A stretch of 33,835 nt of DNA from Clostridium sp. (GCA_022782605.1 JALFMW010000335.1:1-33835), one strand, 5' to 3'. Shown: positions 16,229 to 26,240, numbered from the stretch's first letter. Translations and numbers: made by a program. Notes: a model not told the origin generated them from the letters alone.

Positions 16229-18958
16229 CTATTTACCACAACAATGTTTAAACTTTTTACCACTTCCACAAGGACAAGGCTCATTTCTTCCAACAGTTCT
16301 TTCTTTAACCATAGGAGATTTATCAGCTAAATCACTTGGTGATGATAAAGTATCAACATCAACTATTGATTGTCTTTCTTTTGGTTGTTGCTCAATAGTT
16401 ATATTAAATAAATATCTTACTGTATCTTCTTGAATATGTTTAACCATATCATCAAACATATCAAATCCTTCCATTTTGTATGCTATAACTGGATCTTGTT
16501 GTCCTAGAGCACGAAGTCCTATACCTTGACGTAATTGATCCATAGCATCTATATGATCTATCCAGTGATTATCAACACATTGAAGAAGTATGATTCTTTC
16601 AACTTCTCTCATTCTATCAGAACCTACTATTTCTTCTTTTTCTCTATATAAATCATGAGCTATTTCATAAATTTTATCACTTAATTCTTGTGTATTTAAT
16701 TCTTTTAACTCTTCTAATTCTAAGCTATCTTTTGGCATAAATAATCCATATAAATATGATTTTAAGTTTTCTAATTCTACACCATTATCTCCTATATAAG
16801 CAGTAACAGCAGAACCTATTATTTCTTGTATCATATTTTGAATTTGTTCATTTATATCTTCGCCTTCTAATACTCTTCCTCTTTCATCATATATAACTTG
16901 TCTTTGTCTATTCATAACATCGTCATATTGAAGAACGTGTTTTCTTATACCGAAGTTTCTTCCTTCAACTTTCTTTTGTGCATTTTCTATTGATTTAGTT
17001 AACATTTTATGTTCAACTGGCATATCTTCTTCTAAACCAATTTTTTCAACTACACCTTGTATTCTTTCGCTACCAAACAGCCTCATAAGCTCATCATCTA
17101 ATCCAATGTAGAATCTTGAACTACCTGGATCACCTTGACGTCCAGAACGACCTCTTAACTGATTATCGATTCTTCTAGACTCATGTCTTTCTGTACCTAT
17201 TATAGCTAAACCACCTGCTTGTCTAACAGCTTCTTGTTCTTTTTTAGCTTGTTCTTTATATTTTTCATATAAATCATCAAAAGTATGTTTAGCTTTCGCT
17301 AATTCTTCATCTAATTCTAATTCTGATTCTTCAATATGAGTATCTACTCTTTTTATAGTAGCATCAGTGAATCCTTGTCTTTTTAATTCTTTTTTTGTTA
17401 AGAATAGAGGATTTCCTCCAAGCATTATGTCAGTACCACGACCAGCCATATTTGTAGCTATTGTTACTGCACCAAGTCTACCAGCTTGAGCAACTATTTC
17501 AGCTTCTTTTTCATGGTTTTTCGCATTTAATACTTCGTGTTTTATACCTTTTCTCTTAAGTATTTGAGAAAGTTTTTCTGACTTATCTATAGAAACAGTA
17601 CCAACTAGAACTGGCTGTTGTTTCTTATGTCTTTCTAGTATATCTTCTGCAACTGCATTAAATTTACCTCTTTCATTTTTATAAACTACATCTGGTAAAT
17701 CTTCTCTTTGAACTGGTTTATTTGTAGGAACTACAACAACATCCATTTTGTATATTGATTTAAATTCTTCTTCTTCAGTTTTTGCAGTACCAGTCATACC
17801 AGCAAGTTTTTTATACATTCTGAAGTAGTTTTGGAATGTTATAGTTGCAAGAGTTTTAGATTCTCTTTGTACATGTAACCCTTCTTTTGCTTCTATAGCT
17901 TGATGTAGTCCATCTGAATATCTTCTACCAAACATTAAACGTCCAGTAAATTCATCAACTATAATTATCTCACCATCTTTAGCAACATAGTCTACGTCTT
18001 TTTTCATTACTGCATGTGCTTTTAATGCTTGATTTATATGATGATATAATTCTGTATGTTCTATATCAGTTATATTATCAACATTGAAGTAAACTTCTGC
18101 TTTTTTGATTCCTGATTCAGTTAATGAAGCAGATTTTTGTTTTTCATCTATATCATAATCTCCATCTGAGAAATGTGCTTCTTTTTCTTCTTTTGTTTTT
18201 TCTTGTTCTGTTTTACTTGGAGCTTTTAGTGTTAATACAAATGTATTAGCATCTGTATATAAGTGTGTAGACTTGTCTCCAGGTCCTGATATTATAAGTG
18301 GAGTTCTTGCTTCATCTATTAATATAGAGTCAACCTCATCCACTATTGCATAGTTTAATTCCCTTTGAACTCTTTGTTCTTTGTGAATTACCATGTTATC
18401 TTTTAAGTAATCAAATCCGTACTCATTATTTGTTCCGTATGTAATATCACAATTATATTGTGCTCTTCTAACTTCTGGTGTTTGTCCATGAACTATAACC
18501 CCTACTGTTAATCCTAAGAATTCATAAACTTTACCCATTTCTTCTTTATCACGTTTTGCTAAGTAATCATTTACTGTAACAACATGTACACCTTTGCCTT
18601 CAAGGGCATTTAAGTAAACTGGTGCTGCTGCAACTAAAGTTTTCCCCTCACCAGTTCTCATTTCAGCTATTCTACCTTGATGAAGTACCATACCACCTAT
18701 AAGCTGAACATTATACTGTCTAAGTCCTAAAACTCTCTTAGACGCTTCTCTTACAACTGCAAATGCTTCTGGTAATATATCATCTAATGTTTCACCATTT
18801 GCTAATCTTTCTCTAAATTCATTAGTCATATTTTTAAGTTCTTTGTCTCTCATAGACTCGAACCTTGGTTCCATCGCATCGATTTTTTCAGCTAATTTAG
18901 TGAAATTTTTCAACTCTTTTTTATCTGCCATGTTAAATAAACTATCTAAAAAACCCAT
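16229..18958 (-). CDS. secA: Preprotein translocase ATPase SecA
   Basis: SecA is the motor that drives secretory proteins through SecYEG. Features in order: N-terminal helix [15 protein letters not shown], Walker [13 protein letters not shown] (about residue 100), the [19 protein letters not shown] Walker B region, the preprotein cross-linking domain, [27 protein letters not shown] and [17 protein letters not shown] in the second motor domain. The helical wing domain follows, and then the C-terminal zinc and SecB-binding motif [15 protein letters not shown] use the ATG at 18958 (MGFLDSLF). The ATG 9 bases upstream is only 2 nt from the AGGAG tract. That gives 909 residues. It is followed 14 bases later by prfB, so the pair is co-transcribed, as in Bacillus. 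The zinc motif and length indicate the housekeeping SecA1, not SecA2. Confidence 0.97.
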   Translation of the reverse strand: MGFLDSLFNMADKKELKNFTKLAEKIDAMEPRFESMRDKELKNMTNEFRERLANGETLDDILPEAFAVVREASKRVLGLRQYNVQLIGGMVLHQGRIAEMRTGEGKTLVAAAPVYLNALEGKGVHVVTVNDYLAKRDKEEMGKVYEFLGLTVGVIVHGQTPEVRRAQYNCDITYGTNNEYGFDYLKDNMVIHKEQRVQRELNYAIVDEVDSILIDEARTPLIISGPGDKSTHLYTDANTFVLTLKAPSKTEQEKTKEEKEAHFSDGDYDIDEKQKSASLTESGIKKAEVYFNVDNITDIEHTELYHHINQALKAHAVMKKDVDYVAKDGEIIIVDEFTGRLMFGRRYSDGLHQAIEAKEGLHVQRESKTLATITFQNYFRMYKKLAGMTGTAKTEEEEFKSIYKMDVVVVPTNKPVQREDLPDVVYKNERGKFNAVAEDILERHKKQQPVLVGTVSIDKSEKLSQILKRKGIKHEVLNAKNHEKEAEIVAQAGRLGAVTIATNMAGRGTDIMLGGNPLFLTKKELKRQGFTDATIKRVDTHIEESELELDEELAKAKHTFDDLYEKYKEQAKKEQEAVRQAGGLAIIGTERHESRRIDNQLRGRSGRQGDPGSSRFYIGLDDELMRLFGSERIQGVVEKIGLEEDMPVEHKMLTKSIENAQKKVEGRNFGIRKHVLQYDDVMNRQRQVIYDERGRVLEGEDINEQIQNMIQEIIGSAVTAYIGDNGVELENLKSYLYGLFMPKDSLELEELKELNTQELSDKIYEIAHDLYREKEEIVGSDRMREVERIILLQCVDNHWIDHIDAMDQLRQGIGLRALGQQDPVIAYKMEGFDMFDDMVKHIQEDTVRYLFNITIEQQPKERQSIVDVDTLSSPSDLADKSPMVKERTVGRNEPCPCGSGKKFKHCCGK

Positions 18959-19096
18959 TCTATGCATCTCTCCTCATTGTATTATTATACTATTATACAT
19001 TTTAACATAAAAACCTAGGATTTAATATTAAATATTAACTTTATTGTTCATAATCATACTCTACTAATATAGTTTTAGCTACTATTTATTTTTTAT

Positions 19097-20449
19097 TTAA
19101 AATTTATCATCCTCTGATGATGATATATAATCATAAGCTTTATTATGACTCAACTTTTCTACACTTTCCAACTTTCTATTTATCTGTCTTGTTCTAGTAC
19201 CTACTAATTTATCAATCTCTGAACTAGCTTGATTTAATTTAGTTTGTGCTGCATTTAATACCGTTTCAAATTTTGAAAACTCTGTTTTAACTGCACCAAG
19301 GACTTTCCACACTTCACTTGAATGTCTTTCTATAGCTAAAGTTTTAAATCCCATTTGTAAACTATTTAAAAGGGCTATTAGTGTAGTTGGTCCTGTTATA
19401 TTTATTTTATAGTTTCTTTGTAAATCTTCTACTAATTGTTGTCTCTTAATAACTTCTGCATATAAACCTTCTGTTGGTAAAAATAAAATCCCAAATTCAG
19501 TAGTATTAGGTGGATCTATATATTTATCTCTAATATCTTTTGCTGATTTTCTAATAAACTTCTCCAATTCTTTAGAAGTTATATCTATATTATTTTGATT
19601 ACCTTCTTCATAAGCATCCACTAGTTTATTGTAAATATCCAATGGAAACTTAGCATCAATAGGTAAGTATATTGTTTCTTTAAGTTCATCTTTTCCAGGA
19701 AGTTTTATTGCAAACTCAACTGTTTCTCTTGAACCTTTTTTAGTTATAACATTCTTATCATATTGTTCTTGTGCTAAAAATTGTTCTAATATACGTTCTA
19801 ATTGTATTTCTCCTAGTACTCCTCTAGTTTTTACATTTGAAAGTACCTTTTTTAAATCTCCTACACCATTTGCTAAAGTTTGCATTTCTCCTAAACCTTT
19901 ATAAACTTGTTCTAATCTATCATTTACCATTTTAAAAGATTCTCCCAATCTCTTTTCAAGGGTACTTTGCAACTTTTCATCTACTGTTACTCTCATTTTT
20001 TCTAAGTTTTCTTCTGTTGACTTTGTTAACTCTGTGAATTTTTCTTCTGTAGTTTCCTTCAGTTGGCTTAACTTTTCATTTTGCAATTGTGAAAGATTAT
20101 CTAAACTTTTTATCATATTCTCGTTAAATGAATTCAATGTATTTTCCAAGTTCTTTGAATTTATATCAAATTGATTTTGTTGAAGAGTTGATAAATTCAT
20201 AATGTGTCTAGATATAGATGAAGTCATACTATCTATGGAAACTTTTATTTCCTGTCTATTATCTTGTTCATTTCTTCTAGATTCTTCTCTATTTGTATAA
20301 AATTCTTCTCTAAAAGATTTTTGCATATTATCAAACTTATTTTCTATATTTTCACTTATCTTACCCATGTTTACTTCTTCTTTTCTTGTGTTAATAAATA
20401 TATTTATAATTAAAAGCACTATTACTATAACAAGTAATATTTCTGTCAA
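19097..20449 (-). CDS. rmuC: DNA recombination protein RmuC homologue
   Basis: The RmuC family has a nuclease-like C-terminal domain and limits DNA inversions at short inverted repeats in E. coli; its biochemical action is poorly defined. The 450-residue protein begins with a membrane anchor (ILLVIVIVLLIINIFI, residues 4-19). A long coiled coil of about 160 residues rich in Glu, Asn, Lys and Ser follows. The conserved domain contains TRGVLGEIQLERILEQFL, YLPIDAKFPLDIYNKL and GILFLPTEGLYAEV. The start is TTG at 20449, 8 bases after AGGAG; the nearby ATG in another frame hits a stop at once. It is transcribed between hpf and secA, with terminators on its upstream side only. Confidence 0.92.
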   Translation of the reverse strand: MTEILLVIVIVLLIINIFINTRKEEVNMGKISENIENKFDNMQKSFREEFYTNREESRRNEQDNRQEIKVSIDSMTSSISRHIMNLSTLQQNQFDINSKNLENTLNSFNENMIKSLDNLSQLQNEKLSQLKETTEEKFTELTKSTEENLEKMRVTVDEKLQSTLEKRLGESFKMVNDRLEQVYKGLGEMQTLANGVGDLKKVLSNVKTRGVLGEIQLERILEQFLAQEQYDKNVITKKGSRETVEFAIKLPGKDELKETIYLPIDAKFPLDIYNKLVDAYEEGNQNNIDITSKELEKFIRKSAKDIRDKYIDPPNTTEFGILFLPTEGLYAEVIKRQQLVEDLQRNYKINITGPTTLIALLNSLQMGFKTLAIERHSSEVWKVLGAVKTEFSKFETVLNAAQTKLNQASSEIDKLVGTRTRQINRKLESVEKLSHNKAYDYISSSEDDKF

Positions 20450-20481
20450 AATATCATCTCCTTTTCTTTTTAATTACAACT

Positions 20482-20514
20482 AAAAAAGCTAACAATAAAA
20501 ACATCGTTAGCTTT
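20482..20514 (-). terminator. Terminator after hpf
   Basis: In minus-strand RNA AAAGCTAAC pairs with GTTAGCTTT across a 12-nt loop, followed by TTTTTT. It lies between hpf and rmuC. Confidence 0.85.
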
Positions 20515-20540
20515 GTACATTCTTACTTATTAATATAATT

Positions 20541-21077
20541 TTATTCATGTTCTATTAATCCATATCCACCATCTTCACGTTTATATACTATAGATATTTC
20601 ATCACTATCTATATTTCTAAACATATAGAATCCATGCTCTATTAATTCCATTTGTAATACTGCTTCTTCTGGACTCATTGGTTTCATATCAAATTTTTTG
20701 CGTCTTTCTATTACTATATCTAAATTTTCATCTTCATCTTCTATTCCATCATCCATTTGGAATCTAATACTTTCGTCTTTAGATTGATGTCTATCTTGTA
20801 ATTTATTTTTGTATCTTCTTATTTGTTTTTTAAGTTTGTCATAAACCACATCTATAGCAGCATATAAATTTTCTTCACTATCTTCTGCTCTTATAATTGG
20901 TCCACTTATAGGGATTATTGTTACTTCTATTTTTTGAGTTGCTTTTTTGGCACTTACAGTTACTTTTACTTCAGTTTCTGGGTGAAGATAACGATCTAAT
21001 TTTCCTAATTTATCTTCTATTGAATTTTTAATTCCATCTGTAAGTTCTAATTTTTTTCCTGATATTATTATTTTCAT
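20541..21077 (-). CDS. hpf: Long-form ribosome hibernation promoting factor (HPF/RaiA)
   Basis: Long HPF binds the 30S decoding region and drives formation of inactive 100S ribosome dimers in stationary phase. I start at the ATG at 21077 (MKIIISGKKLELTDGIK), 8 bases after GGGAG. A GTG further upstream would place the ribosome binding site inside the gene. The 178-residue product has the N-terminal HPF fold (about 1-100, with KLGKLDRYLHPETEVKV). A charged linker rich in Asp and Glu follows, then the C-terminal dimerisation domain (MKPMSPEEAVLQMELIEHGF, SIVYKREDGGYGLIE). It is probably controlled from a sigma-H-like promoter, and a raiA-type structured RNA and DnaA-box-like sites lie just upstream. 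Confidence 0.96.
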   Translation of the reverse strand: MKIIISGKKLELTDGIKNSIEDKLGKLDRYLHPETEVKVTVSAKKATQKIEVTIIPISGPIIRAEDSEENLYAAIDVVYDKLKKQIRRYKNKLQDRHQSKDESIRFQMDDGIEDEDENLDIVIERRKKFDMKPMSPEEAVLQMELIEHGFYMFRNIDSDEISIVYKREDGGYGLIEHE

Positions 21078-21160
21078 AAGAACATCTCCCTTCACTTATG
21101 CTAAGCATTCTTGATATTATACTTTACATTTATGTATTAGTATTTGTGCTTTAATAATAT

Positions 21161-21185
21161 ATTCTATATTAATTATCCTTCTCCT
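21161..21185 (-). promoter_or_regulatory. Possible sigma-H promoter of hpf
   Basis: On the minus strand AGGAGAA (21179-21185) is separated by 14 bp from GAAT (21161-21164), the geometry of Bacillus sigma-H promoters such as spoVG. Bacillus hpf (yvyD) is known to use sigma-H. The -35 is imperfect, so this is tentative. Confidence 0.4.
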
Positions 21186-21267
21186 TTTTTTATTGTTAAC
21201 TTTTTATTTTTTTATATACTGTCGTGAAAAATAGTTTTATGTATTATTTTATTTATTATTATAATTA

Positions 21268-21372
21268 TGTGGATTATTAATCAACATTCTTTGTGGATAT
21301 TGTTGATAACTTTGTTGATAACTTTATTTATTGTTAATATAATCAGATTTCTTTTGTTAGCACTTATCCACA
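21268..21372. promoter_or_regulatory. Cluster of DnaA-box-like sites upstream of hpf
   Basis: One perfect DnaA box TTATCCACA (21364-21372) is accompanied by four single-mismatch copies on the other strand: TGTGGATTA (21268-21276), TGTGGATAT (21292-21300) and TGTTGATAA twice (21301-21309, 21313-21321). A weaker TAATCAACA lies at 21278-21286. Four of the sites are packed within 44 bp. The flanks are very AT-rich. No dnaA or dnaN lies in the window, so this looks like an accessory DnaA-binding region, not a proven origin. Confidence 0.5.
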
Positions 21373-21585
21373 TATAATACCTATTACTTGTTAATTATTT
21401 AGTTTTTCTATTTTTAATAGAGTAATTTATAATTTAACAACGTTGATAAATTTTGTTTAATAAATATATATATTTCTATATTATGCAATTTTATTAATAT
21501 CTATAAATATTTTTTAAAAATCTATTTCTTTTTTTATAATTTTAACCTAATTATTTCAATATATAACCTATTACTATTTTTAGAT
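21373..21585. other. AT-rich spacer without recognisable gene
   Basis: This 213-bp stretch is almost entirely A and T, with poly-T and poly-A tracts. It lies between the raiA RNA terminator and the DnaA-box cluster. I see no ORF with a ribosome binding site. One further DnaA-like string, CGTTGATAA, lies at 21441-21449. Confidence 0.6.
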
Positions 21586-21613
21586 AAAAAAAAAGCACCT
21601 AAATAGGTACTTT
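21581..21613 (-). terminator. Terminator of the raiA RNA
   Basis: In the minus-strand RNA AAGTACCTA pairs with TAGGTGCTT (one U-G pair), followed by a run of nine T. It closes the RNA as a discrete transcript separate from hpf. Confidence 0.9.
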
Positions 21614-21822
21614 ATTGTTTCAGCTGACCTGGTCTTTGACCCCACACTCGCCTACTGCAGCTTTCGCTTGGGTTTGCCGCACTACTAACCATCTCGATTT
21701 TAATATCGGTAGGTCTTACATCTAAGACGCACCATGATCATTAACCCCATTTTTAGAGTTAACTTACGTGGATCCTTTCGCCTGCGTCTGGCTTGGACTT
21801 GCAACCACAGACCTGAAACATA
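21586..21822 (-). ncRNA. raiA RNA: Structured noncoding RNA, probable raiA motif RNA
   Basis: This is a GC-richer island in very AT-rich DNA, transcribed from its own promoter and ended by its own terminator, about 235 nt long. The 5' and 3' ends pair (TGTTTCAG with CTGAAACA). Inside are a long-range AGACGC/GCGTCT pairing, GTTAACTC/GGGTTAAT, GTCTTA/TAAGAC and CGAT/ATCG hairpins, and an AGC-GAAA-GCT GNRA tetraloop. No ORF with a ribosome binding site fits. The raiA motif is a large clostridial and actinobacterial RNA of about 200 nt, usually found beside raiA/hpf genes; in Clostridium acetobutylicum its loss is reported to affect sporulation and aggregation. Position, size and architecture point to that family; I did not run a covariance search. 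Confidence 0.78.
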
Positions 21823-21828
21823 ATTAAT

Positions 21829-21857
21829 ATTTTAAATGCTAATAGCAATTATGTCAA
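21829..21857 (-). promoter_or_regulatory. Promoter of the raiA RNA
   Basis: On the minus strand a perfect TTGACA (21852-21857) and TAAAAT (21829-21834) are 17 bp apart, starting just after the comF stop codon. The predicted start is near 21822. Confidence 0.85.
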
Positions 21858-21864
21858 TAGAATT

Positions 21865-22647
21865 TTATTCTTTAGTATATGAATCTACATAAGTTGTAAG
21901 TAAAGTAAATATATAAATATTATTAACAGAATTTAATTTTAATAATTTTGATATTTCATTTGCTGTAGATCCTGTAGTAAAAATATCATCAATTAATATT
22001 ACATTTTTATTTTTTATTAAGTAGATATTATCTTTTACATCAAATCCATTCTTTAATTCTTTTTGCCTAGATTTTTTATCCATATTATATAATCTCTTTG
22101 TATTTTTTACCCTAATAACACAATCTAGTACAGGTATGTCTATTAGCTCACTTAGTTTTTTTGCAATTTTCTCTGCTTGATTAAATCCTCTTTTTCTAAG
22201 TCTTTTCTTATGTAAAGGAACATATAGTATATAGTCTGCCTCAATATTCTCAAACAAAAATTTTTCCTTCATAATTTCAGCTATATATCTACATAAATAA
22301 GTCTTACTTTTATATTTATAATCTAATATAAGTTTTTTACTTATATCATCATAAGCAATACAAGAAATAACTTTATCAAAGTAAAAAGTTTTATTATAAC
22401 AGTAGTTACATGTTATTAAACTTTCTCTTTCCAAGTTAAAATTTATAATTGGTTTTCCACATTTATTACATCCATCTAAGATAAAATGTAACTGTTTATA
22501 ACAATCTCTACAAAGAGAATAAGTATTATTTAGTTTTATAGGATTATCACAAATTATACAAGTTATATTTCTTGGATAGACATAATTTATTAATAACCTT
22601 ACTATTTCTTTTAAATCTTTTGGAATTAACTTTGATAAAGATTTCAT
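21865..22647 (-). CDS. comF: ComF-family phosphoribosyltransferase-like protein
   Basis: ComF proteins are needed for DNA uptake in competent bacteria and resemble purine phosphoribosyltransferases. The 260-residue protein has an N-terminal zinc-binding region (CIICDNPI, CRDCYKQ, CNKCGKPI and CNYCYNK, four CxxC pairs). The mid-protein motif LHKKRLRKRGFNQAEKIA is typical of ComFC. The PRPP loop VILIDDIFTTGSTANE is near residue 220. It starts 2 bases after recD2, so the two form an operon. No comFA helicase gene is adjacent. A role in DNA metabolism alongside RecD2 is plausible; competence in this organism is not shown. Confidence 0.9.
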   Translation of the reverse strand: MKSLSKLIPKDLKEIVRLLINYVYPRNITCIICDNPIKLNNTYSLCRDCYKQLHFILDGCNKCGKPIINFNLERESLITCNYCYNKTFYFDKVISCIAYDDISKKLILDYKYKSKTYLCRYIAEIMKEKFLFENIEADYILYVPLHKKRLRKRGFNQAEKIAKKLSELIDIPVLDCVIRVKNTKRLYNMDKKSRQKELKNGFDVKDNIYLIKNKNVILIDDIFTTGSTANEISKLLKLNSVNNIYIFTLLTTYVDSYTKE

Positions 22648-22649
22648 TA

Positions 22650-24872
22650 TTATTTACTTAACAACCCTTCTTTTATAAATCTATTTAATTTATATGATAA
22701 GTTAGAGTATCTGTCGTTTATTCTATTATTTTTAATCATTTGTTCAAGATATCTTACATCACCAACTAAAACAACTAATTTTTTAGCCCTAGTTACTGCT
22801 GTATAAAGTAGATTTCTACTTAAAAGCATTGGTGGTGCCCAGACTATAGGTATAACTACTACAGGAAACTCACTACCTTGACTTTTGTGAATTGTAGTAC
22901 AAAAACTGTGGTCGAGTTCGTCTAATTCATCATATTTATAAGAAGCAAGTTTTACTTTATCAAAAAGTACATAAACTGTCTTCTTATCTTTGTCTATATG
23001 AAATATATAGCCAATATCCCCATTATATATACCTTCTCCACTATCACTTTTATCTTCAGTTTCCCATTTTTTAGTGTAGTTATTTCTAATTTGCATGACC
23101 TTATCACCTACTCTGAAAGTTCTTTTGGCAAATTGCTCTTCCTGTTTATACTTTTCAGGTGGGTTAAGATATTTTTGCAATTCTATATTTAAATTATTAA
23201 CACCTAAATCTCCTTTTCTCATTGATGCTAATACTTGTATATCTTTCAATTTATCAAATTTATAAAATTTAGGAAGTCTTTCACTAACTAAACCTATTAT
23301 TTCATTTATAATTTCTTCATTTGTATTTTTTCTTAAAAAGAAGAAGTCTTTATTTTTCACATTTAAAAACAGTGGCTCTCCATTATTAATTTTATGTGCA
23401 TTTACTACTATCATACTTTCTCTAGCTTGTCTAAATATTTCATTTAGTCTTACTGTTTTTATTACACCTGAATCGATTATATCTTTTAAAACATTTCCTG
23501 CACCTACAGATGGTAACTGATCACTATCTCCAACTAAAAGTAGTCTAGTCCCTAGTTTTACCGCTTTTAACAAGTTGTACATCAATATAATATCCACCAT
23601 AGATGCTTCATCTAATATAATTACATCTGCATCGATTGGATCTTCTTCATCTTTAAAGAAAATTAATTCATCACTATCAGTAGCAAATCCCATTTCAAGT
23701 AATCTATGAATTGTTTTTGCTTCTTTATTTGATGTTTCACTCATTCTTTTTGCTGCTCTACCTGTAGGAGCACAAAGTACTACTTTTTGATCATTATTTT
23801 CAAATATTTTTATAATTGTATTTATAGTAGTTGTTTTACCAGTTCCAGGTCCTCCAGTAATAATAGTAACACCATTATTGATAGCTTCTTTAACTGCTTC
23901 AATTTGATTTTTAGCTAAATTTATATTATCTTCTTTTTCTACTATTTTTATTTCTTTATCTATATTTATATGTAAATCTTTTATTTCATGTTGAGACAAC
24001 TTTATAATTTCTTTGCATACACCATTTTCACATATATAATACATCATCAAATAAACTAATATTTCACCATTTTTATTCTCTAGATGTACCTTCTGAGCAT
24101 AAGCTAAGTCCATTATTCCCTTTTCAACAAAGGATGATTCCACACCTAAAATTTTAACTGATTGTTCAATCAAGACTCTTTTAGGTAAATATGTATGACC
24201 ATTTGCTAAACTTTGATTTAAAGTAAATAATATCCCTTGCATGATTCTATCAGGAGAGTATTTATCTATACCAATCTTACTTGCTATTTCATCGGCTATT
24301 TTAAATCCTATTCCTCTTACTTCTTCAGCCAATCTATAAGGATTTTTATTGATTATTTCTATAGATTTTTCTTTATATTTTTTATATATTCTTAAACAAT
24401 AATTAGGAGTTATTCCATAAGGAGATAGTTTTATTATTATATTTCTTAGCTCTCTATTTTCTTCATAGCTTTCTTGTATTTGTTTTACTTTTTTCATACC
24501 TATTCCTTCAACTTCAGTTAATCTCTCTGGAGTATTTTGAATAATATCTAAAGTATCAACACCAAACTTATCTACTATCCTTTTAGCCATCTTTTCACCT
24601 ATACCATGAATCATTCCTGATGATAAGTAAACATATATACCTTCCAAAGATGAGGGTGTAACAGGCATGAAACTTTGTACTTCAAATTGTGATCCATAAA
24701 TCTTGTGATTTATCCATTTACCTTCTACTTCTATACTTTCTCCCATAGATAATGTTGGCATACAACCTACTATGGTGATTTCATCATCTTCATTGGCCAG
24801 ATTCGCTATGGTATAACCATTTTCTTCATTTTTAAAAACTATATCACTAACCATTCCTTGTATTTTTTCCAT
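22650..24872 (-). CDS. recD2: RecD2-type ATP-dependent DNA helicase
   Basis: RecD2 is a 5'-3' superfamily 1B helicase that acts without RecBC in genome maintenance. An N-terminal OB-like domain (GMVSDIVFKNEENGYTIANL) is followed by helix-hairpin-helix repeats (SSGMIHGIGEKMAKRIVDKF, EVEGIGMKKVKQI, VRGIGFKIADEIA). Walker A is TGGPGTGKTTT at about 341-351, then VIILDEASMVD, LLVGDSDQLPSVGAGNVL and the C-terminal FCTTIHKSQGSEFPVV and YTAVTRAKKLVVLVG motifs. The ATG at 24872 (MEKIQGMV) is 8 bases from AGGAG. The ATG 6 bases upstream is too close to it. The protein is about 740 residues, the usual length. It is co-transcribed with comF. Confidence 0.95.
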   Translation of the reverse strand: MEKIQGMVSDIVFKNEENGYTIANLANEDDEITIVGCMPTLSMGESIEVEGKWINHKIYGSQFEVQSFMPVTPSSLEGIYVYLSSGMIHGIGEKMAKRIVDKFGVDTLDIIQNTPERLTEVEGIGMKKVKQIQESYEENRELRNIIIKLSPYGITPNYCLRIYKKYKEKSIEIINKNPYRLAEEVRGIGFKIADEIASKIGIDKYSPDRIMQGILFTLNQSLANGHTYLPKRVLIEQSVKILGVESSFVEKGIMDLAYAQKVHLENKNGEILVYLMMYYICENGVCKEIIKLSQHEIKDLHINIDKEIKIVEKEDNINLAKNQIEAVKEAINNGVTIITGGPGTGKTTTINTIIKIFENNDQKVVLCAPTGRAAKRMSETSNKEAKTIHRLLEMGFATDSDELIFFKDEEDPIDADVIILDEASMVDIILMYNLLKAVKLGTRLLLVGDSDQLPSVGAGNVLKDIIDSGVIKTVRLNEIFRQARESMIVVNAHKINNGEPLFLNVKNKDFFFLRKNTNEEIINEIIGLVSERLPKFYKFDKLKDIQVLASMRKGDLGVNNLNIELQKYLNPPEKYKQEEQFAKRTFRVGDKVMQIRNNYTKKWETEDKSDSGEGIYNGDIGYIFHIDKDKKTVYVLFDKVKLASYKYDELDELDHSFCTTIHKSQGSEFPVVVIPIVWAPPMLLSRNLLYTAVTRAKKLVVLVGDVRYLEQMIKNNRINDRYSNLSYKLNRFIKEGLLSK

Positions 24873-24954
24873 CTTCATTCTCCTAAAATCATTTATTAAC
24901 TCATTCTTTTATAATTATTAGTATTATAAATATATTTTATGTTATCATTTAATA

Positions 24955-24992
24955 CAAAAAAAATAAAGAGATGTATAAATACAACTCTTTAT
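24955..24992 (-). terminator. Terminator after metK
   Basis: In minus-strand RNA ATAAAGAG pairs with CTCTTTAT, with an inner TGTA/TACA pairing, followed by TTTTTTTT. Confidence 0.85.
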
Positions 24993-25010
24993 GATTTTAT
25001 TTATTAATTA

Positions 25011-26204
25011 TTATTTTATTGAAGATTGTTCTCTTAATATTTCTGCTTTATCAGTTCTTTCCCATGGTAAATCTATATCAGTTCTCCCAAAGTGTCCGTA
25101 AGCAGCTGTTTGTTTGTATATAGGTCTTCTTAAATCTAAATCTCTTATTATAGCACCTGGTCTTAAGTCAAAGTTTTTATTGATTAGTTGAACTAATTCT
25201 TCCTCAGATACTTTTCCAGTTCCAAAAGTGTCTACAAATATAGATAAAGGTCTTGCAACACCTATAGCATAGGCTAATTCTATTTCACACTTATCAGCAA
25301 GTCCAGCTGCTACTATATTTTTAGCAACGTATCTTGCGGCATAAGCGGCAGATCTATCAACTTTTGTTGGATCTTTTCCTGAGAATGCTCCACCACCATG
25401 TCTTGAATATCCACCGTAAGTATCTATTATTATCTTTCTTCCTGTTAAACCAGTATCACCTTGTGGTCCACCTATAACAAATCTTCCAGTTGGATTTATG
25501 TAGATTTTAGTTTCATCATCTAATAATTCTGCTGGTATAACTTCTTTTATAACTAATTCTATTAAATCTCTTCTTATTGTTTCATTGTCAACATGTTCAC
25601 TATGTTGAGTTGATATAAGTATAGTATGTACTCTTACAGGTTTATTTCCTTCATACTCAACTGTTACTTGAGTTTTTCCGTCTGGTCTCAAGTAATCAAC
25701 AAGTTGTGTTTTTCTTACTTCTGTTAATCTTCTAGATAATTTATGTGCTAAAGATATGGGTAATGGCATTAATTCTGGCGTTTCATTACAAGCAAATCCA
25801 AACATTATACCTTGATCACCTGCTCCTATAGCTTCTATCTCTTCTTCAGTTTGTTCTCCTGTTCTATTTTCTAAAGCTTCATCAACTCCCATTGCTATAT
25901 CTGATGATTGCTCATCTATTGCAGTTATTACTGCACAAGTTTGGCTATCAAAACCATATTTAGCTCTTGTATATCCTATCTCCGATACTGTATCTCTAAC
26001 TAATTTTTGTATATCAACATATGCCTTTGTAGATATTTCACCTGCTACTAATACTAATCCTGTAGTAGTTGTAGTTTCACAAGCTACCCTTGATTCTGGA
26101 TCTTTTTCTAATAATGCATCTAATATAGCGTCTGAAATTTGATCACACATCTTATCTGGATGCCCTTCAGTTACTGATTCTGATGTAAATAAATGTCTTG
26201 ACAT
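25011..26204 (-). CDS. metK: S-adenosylmethionine synthetase
   Basis: MetK makes S-adenosylmethionine from methionine and ATP and is a cytoplasmic tetramer. The 397-residue protein shows [20 protein letters not shown] (methionine and ATP binding, His for the first step), [26 protein letters not shown] (substrate loop), [19 protein letters not shown] and [19 protein letters not shown] (phosphate-binding P-loop-like motif). The length is standard. The ribosome binding site AAAGGAGG precedes ATG at 26204. Expression is controlled by the SAM-I riboswitch and terminator directly upstream. It is monocistronic. Confidence 0.98.
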   Translation of the reverse strand: MSRHLFTSESVTEGHPDKMCDQISDAILDALLEKDPESRVACETTTTTGLVLVAGEISTKAYVDIQKLVRDTVSEIGYTRAKYGFDSQTCAVITAIDEQSSDIAMGVDEALENRTGEQTEEEIEAIGAGDQGIMFGFACNETPELMPLPISLAHKLSRRLTEVRKTQLVDYLRPDGKTQVTVEYEGNKPVRVHTILISTQHSEHVDNETIRRDLIELVIKEVIPAELLDDETKIYINPTGRFVIGGPQGDTGLTGRKIIIDTYGGYSRHGGGAFSGKDPTKVDRSAAYAARYVAKNIVAAGLADKCEIELAYAIGVARPLSIFVDTFGTGKVSEEELVQLINKNFDLRPGAIIRDLDLRRPIYKQTAAYGHFGRTDIDLPWERTDKAEILREQSSIK

Positions 26205-26240
26205 TGTTGTTCCTCCTTTTAATATATATTTTAGTCAATT

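Noticed and set aside
21180-21590. Chromosomal replication origin
   Set aside because: DnaA-like boxes and AT-rich DNA are present, but there is no dnaA, dnaN, rpmH or gid gene nearby and neighbouring genes are not typical origin neighbours.
21586-21822. SRP RNA, 6S RNA, RNase P RNA, tmRNA or T-box as identity of the structured RNA
   Set aside because: The SRP GGAAG tetraloop region, the 6S open-bubble layout, RNase P and tmRNA conserved cores, and the T-box GGTGG sequence are all missing. Location next to hpf and overall size favour raiA.
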